Below the pieces are notes generated by a model that did not search any database, was not told the DNA's origin, and saw only the letters and a list, made by a program, of their open reading frames with translations. From Brachionus koreanus (taxonomy: Eukaryota; Rotifera; Eurotatoria; Ploima; Brachionidae): a stretch of DNA of 64,000 nucleotides. This document shows, one piece after another, positions 1-10,956 of this stretch. The translations under genes and the position numbers were made by a program. Each line of letters opens with the position of its first letter. Positions within the stretch are counted from its first letter, which is position 1. The stretch spans positions 3,829,444 through 3,893,443 of the forward strand of contig PJRA01000263.1 in NCBI GenBank assembly GCA_016987375.1, given 5' to 3'.

Positions 1-277
1 GGAGATCCGATCAAGGACAATAAGAGAACGGGTCGTCCAACTACCTGGACAGCTGCAAGGAAGACAAAACTGAAGAGATTGACCAATAACCAAACTGGAG
101 TGAGTCAAGGGCGCCTAACAAGAAAATTTAATGTCCACCAGACAACAGTTGGCCGGTAGTTAACAAAAATGGATATTTCATATCGTAAACGTGAAAAAAC
201 AGCAAAATATAGCGCCGTACAGCATGAGAAAGCCAAGAAATTGAGTAAAAAACTTTCAAATATGCTATAGTTACAAA
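1..277 (+). pseudogene. Tc1/mariner-like transposase fragment, N-terminal part
   Basis: Frame 1 from base 2 reads as the DNA-binding half of a Tc1/mariner transposase: a GRPTTWT hinge, then a helix-turn-helix stretch with RLTRKFNVHQTTV, then a stop, and after it KREKTAKYS and a lysine-rich stretch that fit the linker of the same family. No catalytic DDE/D domain follows. The in-frame stop and the loss of everything after base 277 mark it as a dead, truncated copy, and its left part is cut by the window edge. The family assignment rests on the helix-turn-helix and linker motifs only. Confidence 0.7.
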
Positions 278-639
278 ACCATTTTTGCACAACTAGAAAG
301 AAAATTATACAGTTTTTCCTTTTCGTACTGTAATTTTTGTACTAAGATTTCAAATTGCCAAATTCTTTGAATTATCACTCGACGGTAAAAATTAGAATTT
401 GAAATGAATGAATTTGACCGTTATCTATTAGAACAGATTGTAATTTCGAAATTATTGTTAACTATATTTTTCAAATTCCAAATTTTTTTAAATAAAATAA
501 TAACAATTTTTTTCTTAAATATGATTTTAAAGTCAAAAAATAATTTTTACTGATTAAATGGTTTTGAATACATAAACTGTAATCATTTTTTATAATGTTT
601 TTTTTTAATCAAAATTTTGAATGATAAATATTATTAAAT

Positions 640-749
640 TATTTAATTTTTATTTCAAAAAATATTTTGTTTTCATTGAAAAAAAGCAAAAAAACGAGAC
701 AAATAAAATATGTTGAAAAATCTCTTTGAATCCGACCTTTGAGTGTTAA
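640..749. repeat. TTAA-flanked MITE family A, right-end copy
   Basis: The stretch ending at 749 (CCTTTGAGTGTTAA) matches the right arms of the better copies at 43109-43343 and 53026-53261, including the upstream block with AACGAGACAAATAAAATA. The left arm cannot be placed, so this is a decayed or partial copy. Confidence 0.55.
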
Positions 750-984
750 AAGAATATTTTTTTTGTCAGAAGAATCAAGCCAAAAGAGGATTATGATTTC
801 AAAAAATAAAATAAAATCTTTCAAAATATTAATTTTATACTTTTTAATTTTATCTGAAATTTCAAATTTCCTTTTTGTATCAAGAAAAATAGTAAAAGAA
901 ACTGTTGAATTTTATTATAACTGGTGTTCAAGAAAGGTTGGCGCGTTTTTGTTCTTTAAAAAAATTGGAATGCAATACCCAGGT

Positions 985-1225
985 TTCATTCTCATTTGAG
1001 ATCTAATTTAGAAAACTTGAGAAATTTTCTAATTATTCTCATTCTTATCTCACCCTAGATCTCAGGGAGATCAAAATTAGATAAAAAAAATTCTATGATA
1101 TATCATAGAAAAAGTTAGAGATTTCTAATATATTTCTCATTAAATTCTCATTTAAGATCGACAGCAGATCTAAATGAGAAAAAATTTTTTTACATTCATT
1201 AATGAGATTTAAATTAGAAAATATA
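985..1225. repeat. Fold-back region centred on a perfect palindrome
   Basis: TTCTATGATATATCATAGAA at 1091-1110 is its own reverse complement. On both sides lie oppositely oriented copies of a segment with TCTCATTTGAGATCT and AGATCTAAATGAGA, so the whole block can fold into a long imperfect hairpin. No target duplication or coding capacity is visible. It could be a short non-autonomous DNA transposon. Confidence 0.5.
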
Positions 1226-1714
1226 AGAAGCTTGATGTTTATTTTATCTAATGCGGTATACCTACACAAGTTAACTTCTCAAAATATAATTTAGGTGCAA
1301 CTAAAACATATACTGATAAGTTTTCTACAGATTGCTAATGTGATTAAAAATCTTATCAGGTTGCTTAGCAATATCAATTAAGCTAATCAATTAAAATAAT
1401 ATTAGAAGTGTAATAAAATTTATTAATTATCATCTTTAAATTCTTTTTCTATAATTAGAAAATTTTATATTTTAATAAATATAATAATTATTTGGATTAT
1501 CAATTTTTTAATATTCAGATGCATTTAGATATTAAAAAACTTGAACATTGTATCTATTTTTGTCTTTTTTTAAAATAAAAAAGAAATAAATTAATTTATA
1601 CATAATATAAATATTGCTAAAAAATTTAGGTTGTTAATTGAAAAATAAAAATATTAAAATTAATTTATTAATCATTTGTAATTTTAATCCTAAAATTTTT
1701 TAGATAAACAAATA

Positions 1715-2587
1715 ATGGATAATTTTACAAGAAATTTAGTTGATTCTGAATTTTTAAAGTCACGGAATCGATTTCAAACAAATAAATCCCGAACAAAAAG
1801 AAAAATGCTTTCTGATGAAATTAATTTTGATTCAGATATAACCATACCGGAACATTCAAATGAAAAAGACAAACAAGAAGAAGAAGATGATATATTTTCT
1901 ATTGAAGACAATAGCTTTTTAAGTTTACAAAATTCAACAATTAGTGAAAATTCAGAATTTTCTTTATATGACGATAATGACAGTATTGAAAGCAAAGATG
2001 ATTCCTTAAATAATGATAGTTTTCTTTATTCTGGCTCAAATATTTTGGTTAGTGAATTTTTAGAACTTTATGTAAATATAAAACAAAAGCACAATTTATC
2101 TGATTCGGCATCAAATGATTTATTAAGATTTATTAATATCATTCTCCCAGAAGAAAATAAATGTCCTAAAAAATTTTCATATGTTGAAAAAAAAAAATAT
2201 AAAGAACAAAATAGTAACATTTATTTGGTATGTAATAACTGCGATAAATTATTTGATCAGCAACTTAATTTTTCCGAAAAAAAACAAGCTTGTTCAGATT
2301 GTAGCAGTCTTTTGAATCAATCTGTGGTTTTTGATATAGAATCACAAATCAACTCAATATTGTCTAATAAGAATTATTTCTCTCAATTAGAAAATTCGTT
2401 AAATGAAAGCCTTAAAGGTCTGCAAAATAACCAAATACACAAGCCTCAAGATGGAGTAATCTACAAGAAATACCAAAAAGAGAATAACAAAGAAAAAAAT
2501 CTTTTAATATCTTTGGCTATTAATGGTGACGGCGCTCCCATCACATCTTCAAAAAGTTATAAAATATGGCCTTTAATTGCTATATAG
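1715..2587 (+). CDS. Acidic ORF resembling the N-terminal part of a transposon-encoded protein
   Basis: A continuous 290-codon frame starts at ATG 1715, with no intron. The first 100 residues are rich in Asp, Glu and Ser. A zinc-ribbon-like pair follows around residues 172-196 (VCNNCDKLFD and ACSDCSSLL). The last residues, NGDGAPITSSKSYKIWPLIA, look like the 'N-x-DG-x-P...S.K...WP' block that opens the catalytic region in several uncharacterised transposon-encoded proteins with zinc-finger N-termini. The frame stops at that point and I could not find the rest downstream, so this looks like a truncated mobile-element protein whose first part has not yet decayed. A host function is not excluded. 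Confidence 0.5.
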   Translation: MDNFTRNLVDSEFLKSRNRFQTNKSRTKRKMLSDEINFDSDITIPEHSNEKDKQEEEDDIFSIEDNSFLSLQNSTISENSEFSLYDDNDSIESKDDSLNNDSFLYSGSNILVSEFLELYVNIKQKHNLSDSASNDLLRFINIILPEENKCPKKFSYVEKKKYKEQNSNIYLVCNNCDKLFDQQLNFSEKKQACSDCSSLLNQSVVFDIESQINSILSNKNYFSQLENSLNESLKGLQNNQIHKPQDGVIYKKYQKENNKEKNLLISLAINGDGAPITSSKSYKIWPLIAI

Positions 2588-3366
2588 GCATATATATGCC
2601 TGAAATTTTGAACATTAATGGTGAATAATCTTTATTTTATCAACTAATAACCATCTTGGTCGACCGATTGAAGAATTGTGTTTTACTTTAAACGATTGCA
2701 GTTATTATTTTTCCATCGCTAAATTGTTCTTAAGCTGACTGACTCTCTAAGCTAAAATGTCCAATATTTCTTTGTTTGAAATATTTTAAAATGCTCAATG
2801 ACAAGTAATCTAATTTCAGCTCACTTAGTTTTAAAGATTTAATATTTTTAAAATAAAAGTTTATATTCAAATATAAAAATGTAATAAAAAAATAACTAAA
2901 TTAAAAATAAAATTATTTTGACATTAAATTCTTCAAATGAGAACAGCCTATATAGCAAACATATTTGGCATTTGTTTCGTGATATTAAAATAAACAAGAA
3001 TATTTTATTTTGGCATTAATTTACTAATTACCATGAAAAAATTTCCCAATTTTTATTACTCTATTTTTTTAAGTAGTATCAACTTTATTAATCGGGAAAT
3101 TTTCTAAATTTTTACTCTAAAATTTAGTGTAGAAGAAAAGAAATTCAACAAAATTTGGGAAAAAATATTTATTTTTTCTATGTTTTAATTCAATTACACG
3201 AAAAATCTATATGTCCTGTTAACAAAAAAAACATTTTCGAATAAAACTTAAATTAAAAAATTCAGAATCCTAAAGCAATAAAAAACTAACAATGCTAATA
3301 CATATTGTTTATTTAAAGCAACTATTTAGACTTATAAAACAATCCATTTATTAATCAATTAGCTTC
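2588..3366. other. Intergenic stretch, nothing recognised
   Basis: AT-rich DNA between the transposon-like ORF and the 3' end of the Flower gene. No splice-supported frames or structured repeats were seen. Confidence 0.5.
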
Positions 3367-4019
3367 TTATTTCGGAAGTTGATCGTTTGTGGTTAGATTG
3401 GCTTTGCTGTCCGTATAAGCTCTTGATCTCATCTCTTCCAAAGGAGCTCTAAAACCAAAAATAAATGAATCCTGATAATGCCAATGAATAAAATTACTAC
3501 TTACTTTTTACCGACAGTTAGCATAAAATAAAGACCAGCTACACCGAACAAGAACAACGCGCCAAATATTGATGAAGCTCCTTGGCATAGAAGTATCGTA
3601 ACGATTGGGAATCTATAAAAAAATAAGGAAAAAATCATACTATTTTATTTAAGAAAAATAAATGTACATCATATAAATGCCACATTTTTGCCAATGTGGT
3701 CTACCTTCGGAAAATTGAGAAAGAGGTCGAATAAATTCAATAAAGCTACAACACATTGGTACTTCAAATGCAAGAACTAATATTGATCCACAGCTAAATA
3801 AAATTAGTTAACTTTTAAATTTTCTTTATTTATTTTTTACATTATAAGTATTCCTGCTATCATACACGATGCTGATAATGAGATTGTTGTCACAATGCCA
3901 AGCACAAGAGCAAGAAATCCGAGAACGACAGATGAACCTTTTATTAGCCATTTAAACCACCATGACATTTCTTCCTGCTGCGGCTGCTGCTGAGTTGGCA
4001 TATTATTAAAAGGATCCAT
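3367..4019 (-). CDS. fwe: Calcium channel Flower homologue
   Basis: Four exons join in frame: 4019-3841, 3793-3668, 3612-3505 and 3448-3367, giving 164 residues. All introns are about 47-57 bp with GT..AG ends. The product has a short Gln-rich cytosolic N-terminus and four hydrophobic segments. It carries the family block LAFEVPMCCSFIEF followed by RPHWQKCGIYM; the Glu in that membrane segment corresponds to the acidic residue discussed for calcium conduction in Flower proteins. Members of this family (CACFD1 in vertebrates) are vesicle and plasma-membrane proteins linked to calcium entry, endocytosis and, in flies, cell-fitness marking. The short charged tail ends in NDQLPK. The gene is complete, and the start is the only ATG ahead of the first membrane segment. 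Confidence 0.93.
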
Positions 4020-5200
4020 TCTGAAAATCTGAAATGATAATTTAAAAAAATATGAAATTAGCTTTTAATGAATGCGATGATTTAAATTATTATAATTTTT
4101 TTCCGTACAATGACTGATTTAGAGACAAATAAATTTGTCTATGTGGTATTTGACTCATGGAAGCTATTCTATTGATGCGTAGATTCGAAAAAAAATTAAT
4201 ATTGCCTAAGCAAATTAAAAATAACAATATTATTTGCTTTTTAGAATTTTTTTTCCAATATACCTTGACTTTTGGTTTTTAAAACAGTAAGATAAGCGTT
4301 CAATAAGCATATAAGTATTTTTTAATTTCAGTAGCATTTAAAAATATTCAAAATAGATGTTGGTTTTTCTTAAACATTGATAAAATCTATTTAGAATAAT
4401 TTGGAAAAAAAAAATTTTTTTTAATAAATTTTATTCAATTTACATTTATTATGAGAAAATTGTTTAAAATATGTCAAAAATACAATTAAACCACAATCTA
4501 ATTAAAATAATTAATAAATTAAGTTTTTATACTTTAAAATATAAATCCCAAAACGGACCCGAACACGGATTTTTGTTCTAAAACTAAAATACGGACTTAA
4601 ACGTCCGTAAAGTAAAATTTGGTTATTAAAAAAATTTTAAATTAAAAAATTTTTGAAAACAAAAATGAAAAATAATTTTTAATTTAAAAAAATTAAAAAA
4701 AAAAAATTTTTTAAAAAATACAAAAAATAAAAAATTATTTTTTATATCTTTTACTTTAAAATCGAGTCTTGATGACGCATTAAGGCTTTTAGTGTTTGAT
4801 GCGGACCGTGATTACGCTATTAGAGCATGCGCTCAAAGTTAACAACATTATAGCATGGGCGAGATGTACTTTGGTGCATGGTCCAAAGACGTGTTCTAAC
4901 TTGTGGTGCAGCATAATCGAACGAGGGAATATTGTTGGGTATTTTAAAGTTGATTCAGAGAGTGATTTTAGATGTAAACCTGAAGATTTGACTAGTGGTG
5001 TTGTTAATATTGATTATTTTGTTTATCAGAATTGTTTCTCAGAAGAAGCATATATGAGTTTAAAAAGTGTTATCAACACTAAAAGACAAAAGCAAAAAAA
5101 ATTAAAGCTTCTTTGAAGATATCTCAGTATATTAGACTGTTTGTTGAACCGTTTGTCCAAATTTTTTTTAAAATTGTTTTATTAACAATAAGCTTAGGTT
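4020..5200. other. Intergenic stretch with one unassigned short ORF
   Basis: Mostly AT-rich. A frame from ATG 4799 to 5116 encodes about 105 residues with several Cys and His and a basic end (KRQKQKKLKLL). It is less AT-rich than its surroundings, which suggests a remnant of a mobile-element protein, but I do not recognise the family. At 4549-4610 the motif ACGGAC / GTCCGT occurs in both orientations and can form a small hairpin. Confidence 0.35.
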
Positions 5201-6760
5201 GCCTTTTCTAAATTTCAACGGTTAGTTAAAAAATGATATTGTTACATGCAATTTTTCACATCTTCGCTAACGATCCATTCTTACAATGCTCTACTGCTTA
5301 CAAGAAAAAATTTTTTCATTTTTAAAATTAATAATTTTGAATCAATTAAAATTTGAATTAAATCACCTCTCATGCGTCTAATTTTTGAGATAATTTAAGT
5401 TAAATATCTTAAGCCCTGTCTAGTAATCATTTTTACGAAATGAAATAATGATCTTCATTGTTCTTGTTTCTATTTTCTCGATTTGAGAAATGTCCTTCTG
5501 AAAAAATGAAAGCCTTTAACTTATATCAAACTCTAGATGAGGCCTTACTAATGTTGTGGAAAGTATTCCTAGTGAATCGATGTTCAAGTTCTTGAAGCTT
5601 TTAGCTATCATATTCAAAATACGATTTTCACAAGTGGTACAATAGTTAATTTTGTTTTTCCACTTCAAATCATTTTGAATATAAACACCTAGAAAATTTT
5701 TTTAAAGTTTTAGTTAATTTCCTTGTATTATACCTGTAATAAATGGTAAATTTAAAAATAAAAGGATTTTTTGCAACAATATGCATTACACTCCATTTTT
5801 CGATACTTAAATCCATGGATCACGGAAGCGGCCAACCTGAAATGTAATTTCTATCTCTTTAAACTAATTAAGTTCTCTTTGGTACTTTTGATAAAAAATA
5901 AAGCTTTATTATCATCGGTATATTTCACATATTTATTTATCAAACGAGCTGAAAGATCATTTATATATATTAAAAGAGATCCCACTTCTTAGCTTTTTGT
6001 TACACTATGGTTATCTCTAACCATTTATACACGGACGAATCCAGAATGACTCTTTGTTTTGTAAATAACTCTAATCAACTATGCTTTGATTTTAAGTTAA
6101 ATGACTCTAATCTATAAACCATGCTTTGATTTTATTTAATAGAAGTCTGTGCAATACCCGGTCAAATGCTTTCGAAAAATTAGTTCATATAAGACCAATT
6201 GATGAGTCTGTTTTTCAGAACTGGCGTGATCGAATCCAATGATTCAAATAAATTTGTTTAACAAGACTTTTTTGGAATAAAAACATGCTGTGGATCAGAT
6301 AAAAGATTTTGCTTTAAAAGGTAGCCCATCATATGATCTTTTAGTTGACTCAAGAACAACTTTTTGAGAAAACTGGCCAGTAATTACTCGCATTATGTCT
6401 GCCCCATTTTTAAATAGAGATGTCTCATTTGCCTTCATCCAAATGGAAGATAATTTTCTGTTTGAAAGAGATAATCAAAACAAAACTGTAATTAGACTCA
6501 TGAAATCTAAAGCTGCCTTTTTTAGGACAAAATTATTAAGGATGTCTGAGCGAAAAGTATTTTCATTAAATGGGATAAACTTCCTGATATCATTATCATT
6601 ATTCACAATTTGACAAATATTAATTGAACAAAAAAATTTGAAACTTCATTAAAGGCTGCAAATGGTTTCGATTCATCATCTTTGCTAAAAGCTGATTCAA
6701 ATGATAATTTAAACGTTCTGCGATTTTGTCAGAATCGTTTAAGACTAATTTAGATTTTTT
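5200..6760 (-). pseudogene. Decayed CR1/jockey-like LINE reverse transcriptase
   Basis: Read on the minus strand in shifting frames, the stretch shows the order expected for the second ORF of a non-LTR retrotransposon. A segment like FIPKKSC.TNLFESLDSIT and then YMNFSKAFDRVLHRLL lies at about 6300-6100, LVRPHLEFD at about 5550, and KLRRMRGDLIQI at about 5390-5350. 'DFSKAFD' belongs to the reverse transcriptase core, and the last two blocks are typical of the C-terminal part. Many frameshifts and stops show that it is dead. Its 5' part is poorly preserved. Confidence 0.75.
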
Positions 6761-6919
6761 TCAAAAATACTGTTTTTTTCTTAAATGTAAAATTAAAGTC
6801 ATTTTATCTTAAAATTTTCACCTTATTTTTTAATTCTTGAAAGTAGAATGTGGCAAAAAATAATTTTTATAAGTTAGCTTAAAATAAATTCAGCTAATTT
6901 TATTTCATCTGTGTTCAAG

Positions 6920-7680
6920 GAAGATCTATGTAATCTATGTTCTATGACTAATTGTAAAGAACCACAGACGAACAACAACCTTTGTATTGGTGGAACCTTG
7001 TTTCATCGCAAAAATAATTACAAACTGACATGGAGATCACCAGATAAGAAAACTTTAAAATTTAAAGTTTAAATTATAAATAGAAGATGAAAGTCTTCTC
7101 TAAATGACACCAAAGTCTTTAGAGGAGCCCTCATATATAGTGATCAATATTTGGTAGAAGCATGTATAAAGTTGAAATTAAGAAAAGTATTCAAGGGTAG
7201 TGCAATAAGGAGATACAACGTTGGACACCCCGATGACTCAGTTTGCAAAATGGAACATGAATATATTTAGATATGAGCAAGCTAAATAGATGGTTAAAGC
7301 ACTTCAGAGAGGTTTTAAATAGTCAAGAGCTAAGAGAGTCCATAGATCTTGAACCTGCACTAACCATGAGTTTCGAACCAACAAGTAAAAGAGCAATCAA
7401 CATGCGTTTAGGAATGTAAATGCTTAGAAGAAAGGAGATAAAATTATTTGTAACAACTGGTCAATTGTGCTACCAATAACAAGCAAGTAGCAAGCAAATA
7501 GAAATAGGTGTTTTCTAACATAATTCTGAAAAGAATTAGATCAGTATTAAATGGTGCATTTAATAAATTAAAAAATAATAAGTATGAAGCAAAAAGAAAA
7601 CAACTAAAAAATCTAGAATTACTCAGAAGAAATATCCCGTAAGCACTTTCAATAGTGCGCATCGACATACACTACATATC
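6920..7680 (+). pseudogene. RTE-type LINE fragment, endonuclease part
   Basis: On the plus strand, phrases such as LFHRKNNYKLTWRSPDKKT, RGALIYSDQYLVEACIKLKL and RRYNVGHPDDS follow the C-terminal half of an RTE-clade apurinic-like endonuclease: the TW-SPD block, then the 'D-x-x-x-V-A-K-x-x-L-K-L' stretch. Stops interrupt every frame, and the segment that should read NQIDYI is lost. Further downstream a helical stretch (HFREVLNSQELRESID) fits the linker before the reverse transcriptase. No reverse transcriptase follows. Confidence 0.65.
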
Positions 7681-7699
7681 CGGATTTAGTTTTTCATGC

Positions 7700-9460
7700 A
7701 TCTATTCCTATCAATCTAGAGTCAAAATTATGAAACATTAGACACATATTTAGAATTTAAAAGAAACATTTAAGCGCAAATTTATAAAATATGTTCAAAA
7801 TATTTGCAAGAAATCTCATATTTCTTCATTTAAATTAAAAAGTCATATTTGAATTCAATGGAGATTTTAGTATAAAATTTTGGTTATTAATTAGAACATT
7901 TTATTAACAATACTAGAAAATACAATCTAGCATTTTGAAACGAGTTTTTAAATTTAAACACATAAAATTTCCTTTTTTCTTTAAAAATTAACAAAAGAAA
8001 TTTTACGGCATGAAAGCAGATAAACGTATATACCAGCTTATCTTGAAACCAAAATAAAAAAATTACTGAAAAAAGAAATATTCAAGCATTTTAGTATTAG
8101 AAAAATGTTTCACTTATCTGTAATAGTCAAATTTTGAAAATTTGCATTTTAAAAAATCAAGAAACTCGAATCAGAGAAAGTTTTTTTTTTTAAATTAGGT
8201 TAGCTTTAACAAGAACAAGATCGTATCTTATGATCATAATTATCTGCTAAATTAAAGTGCAGCGAATGACAGCTCCTTGATCCTCAAAATATGATGTCGG
8301 TATTTTTGATACCTGTCTGGATTCAAAATTCAAAAAATTATTATTCAATTTATAAGTTGGCATTTTAAAAATTCAAGAATATAATTCAGCGAAATTTTAA
8401 CAGCAAAAACCCGGAGTGGTTTTTTCGACACTTTGTGTTACCTTTTCTTTTTAATTTTTATCACATGAAAATATATATTTATTTAACTGAAGAAAAGGTG
8501 TTACATCAAGCGTCAAAAGAACCCTTCCGGATTTTGAGTTGTAAAAATTAGAGCAAATCAAAGAAAAAATTTTATATTATTTTGCAACTTTTCCTAGTAA
8601 TAAATTTTAATAGTTAGCAGCAAATTTTTTAAGAAAAAAATATCACTTTTATCAAAATATAAAAATATAACTTTAAATAACTTTTAGCTTTTTAAAGTGA
8701 CAAAAATTCGGTACTATTTCTATAAATCTGAAGGTTTAAAATGCATAGAAAATCAAAGAATTTTGTATAAAAAAAGTAATTTATTGAGAAATTTTCAATT
8801 AAAAAGATTCAATATTTTCAAGCAAATAATCAAATTTCACTTAATGAATGATTTAATTTCTTTTGTTTTTAAAAGCTATTTTTTTTGTGAAAACGTATTT
8901 AGAATTTTAATTTTGATATTTTTAAAAAATGTCAAATATTTAAAATTAATGTCGAAATTAATTAAAATTTAAACAAATTAAAACTTAATAAATAATTAGC
9001 TATTTTATATGAGTTTCCTAAAAAGAAAGCAAAGAATTTCTATTAGGTTTTTACTTTGATTGCAAAAATTCAATCATGAGGTTAAAAATAATCGGAAATA
9101 GTTTTACAAAGCCAAAAATTTTGCGAACAGGAAACATTAGTTTCATGTAAGCTAAAATAATTAAGATATTCAGCTAAAATAGCTTTAAATATAAACTGAT
9201 GCTTTTTTTACTTTGATAGAATTTAAATAAATGATCGTGATAGCTTCAATTACTAAAAATGAAAATTCAATGCTATTAGGAAATAGCAATCATGGATAGA
9301 AATTCTCGCTGGTTCCACTTTAATAAAATAAATGGTTGGATATTATCCTCGAGACGGAAGCATGTGTTTTGTTTCATAAACCGTCACTCTATTTGAATGA
9401 AAAGCATATTTTGAATTAAAAATGGCGGAAGTTGTTTAACAATACACCTTAACACTCTTT
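7700..9460. other. AT-rich intergenic stretch
   Basis: No gene was found. The stretch contains a diverged inverted-repeat element at 8397-8545, listed separately. The frame at 8697-8972 is low-complexity and starts at a non-ATG codon. Confidence 0.5.
8397..8545. repeat. TTAA-flanked MITE family A, diverged copy
   Basis: The left end TTAACAGCAAAAACCCGGAG and the right end CTTCCGGATTTTGAGTTG are imperfect inverted repeats. They match the termini of the copies at 43109 and 53026 (CTCAAAAACCGG...CCGGTTTTTGAG). The TTAA is kept only on the left. The interior differs from the other copies. Confidence 0.5.
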
Positions 9461-9466
9461 TAATCA

Positions 9467-9474
9467 TATAAATA
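9467..9474 (+). promoter_or_regulatory. Candidate TATA box of the neuropeptide gene
   Basis: TATAAATA lies 63 bases before the start codon of the neuropeptide precursor, a spacing that would leave a 5' leader of about 30-35 bases. In such AT-rich DNA this match alone is weak evidence. Confidence 0.35.
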
Positions 9475-9536
9475 TGTCTTGTATTTTTTTAATTTCATCT
9501 ATTTTGAGATTTTAGAAAAAGCTAACTTATAGAAAA

Positions 9537-10000
9537 ATGAAAAATTTCATAGGTCTTACAATAATTTGTGCTTTGGTGTTGATTTTATCAGTATTTGTTC
9601 AAGAGACCAAATGTAATCCACAACTTACGTTTTCAAGCGATTGGAGTGGTGGCAAACGAGAATTAGAGGGATCTAAAGAAACTAACTTTGATTCAATTCA
9701 AACAATTGGTTTATATCTAAATAGTTTTTAAATTTCTAAGATTTTTAAACTTCATTTTTAGAAAAGAGTGCCGAAAATTTTGAAAAAAGAGCGCCTGGTT
9801 GGGGGAAACGAGCTCCCGGATGGGGTAAACGAAACTTTTTGAATGAGGCAAAGATTGATGAAATAATCTTAAAGATAAGAGAATATGAGGTATTTCTTAT
9901 TTAAAAATTAATTAAAATTTAATTTCATTTTTTAAAGAAAAAAGCAACTGAACTTAGGAATTTTTTGTTTCATATGATTGACATGCAAAAGAACAATTAA
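9537..10000 (+). CDS. Neuropeptide precursor: AKH/RPCH-type peptide plus two APGWamides
   Basis: Three exons (9537-9708, 9762-9889, 9938-10000) join in frame to 120 residues; both introns are about 50 bp with GT..AG ends. Residues 1-26 form a signal peptide (ATIG-like hydrophobic core, end near Cys26). After Asn27-Pro28 comes QLTFSSDWSG, then Gly-Lys-Arg, the signal for an amidated decapeptide of the adipokinetic hormone/red pigment-concentrating hormone family (pGlu-Leu-Thr-Phe-Ser core, Trp at position 8). A 26-residue spacer ending in Lys-Arg leads to APGWGKRAPGWGKR at residues 68-81, two copies of APGWamide. The codons of the two copies differ at every degenerate site, so this is not a recent duplication and the tetrapeptide appears to be under selection. 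Residues 82-120 form a charged helical C-terminal peptide. AKH-type peptides act through AKH/GnRH-like receptors; APGWamide is known mainly from molluscs. Secretory, regulated pathway. Confidence 0.9.
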
Positions 10001-10956
10001 TGTGTAAAAATGGCTTTATTTTGCTTAATTTTTCTATGATGAATCTTTCATTTTAATTAAACTAAATAAATTTGGTAAACTGGCAATAAAAATTTTATTT
10101 TAAAACTCTATCTATAAATTTTTATTTATTTTGGACGAAATCTGAAATAAATTTTGCTCGAAACAGAAAACAAATTTAAATAAATAAAGTATTCAAAAAC
10201 TAAATAATTTAATTTGATTTGAAACTGAAATAGATACATAAGCATAATGAATACATAAATTTTTTTTATATTTGTAAATAATCAGATTTTAGGAAACAAA
10301 GGAAACCATCGATAACTTTATTTTTCTTATTCAAAAACTTGTACGTTCATTTAAATAACAGTATGTATCTTATTTTTTGACACAGAAGTAAATGTGCATT
10401 TGGCTTTATATAAGTGATCCTTCGAAATTCAGCTCTCCAAAACCAACCATTATAAGTTATAGCTACTGTTTAATTCAGAATAAAAATTTAAAAAATTTAA
10501 CTTAATTTTTTTATTGCTTTAATGAGAAAATGTTCTTTGTTGATTTGGAAAATAATCACTCTTTTAATGTTTTTAATAAGTATCCATTGTATTATATATT
10601 GCTTTAATGAGCTTGCTTTTATAATACAAAATTTGTGAATGAAAAATATTAATTATTTAAAATTTTTTGTCCAACTATTTTCCTATTTTGTTTGGGCCAG
10701 ACGTGTGTTTTTTTTAACAAAATTTTGCAATTATTCGAAAATTTCCAAAAAACAAATGCAAGTTTAAGAAAAAAAATTTCAAAATAAAAAAAAAAAACAT
10801 ACATACATTAAAAATTCTATAAATTTTAATATCTAACCAACTTTCATTTTTGCAATGTTCATTATTTAAAAAATAATTTTTTTTAAAGCACAAAAAAACT
10901 TAATTATTTATTCTTTAAATTTAATAGAGAAAAATTCTAGACACAAAATTTACAAG
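10001..10956. other. Intergenic spacer, neuropeptide 3' end to PSMD4 promoter
   Basis: AATAAA at 10065-10070 is a plausible polyadenylation signal for the neuropeptide gene. Otherwise the spacer is AT-rich, with no frames or repeats that I can name. Confidence 0.5.

Larger units (their letters stand above)
278..1714. other. AT-rich intergenic stretch with repeat fragments
   Basis: I see no gene here. The stretch contains the right half of a TTAA-flanked inverted-repeat element ending at 749 and a fold-back region at about 985-1225. The open frame at 739-999 starts at TTG within the repeat end and has no recognisable content. Confidence 0.6.

Noticed and set aside
8697..8972. 91-codon frame on the plus strand
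   Set aside because: It starts at a non-ATG codon, is made of Phe/Lys/Ile/Leu only as expected from AT-rich DNA, and has no flanking exons.
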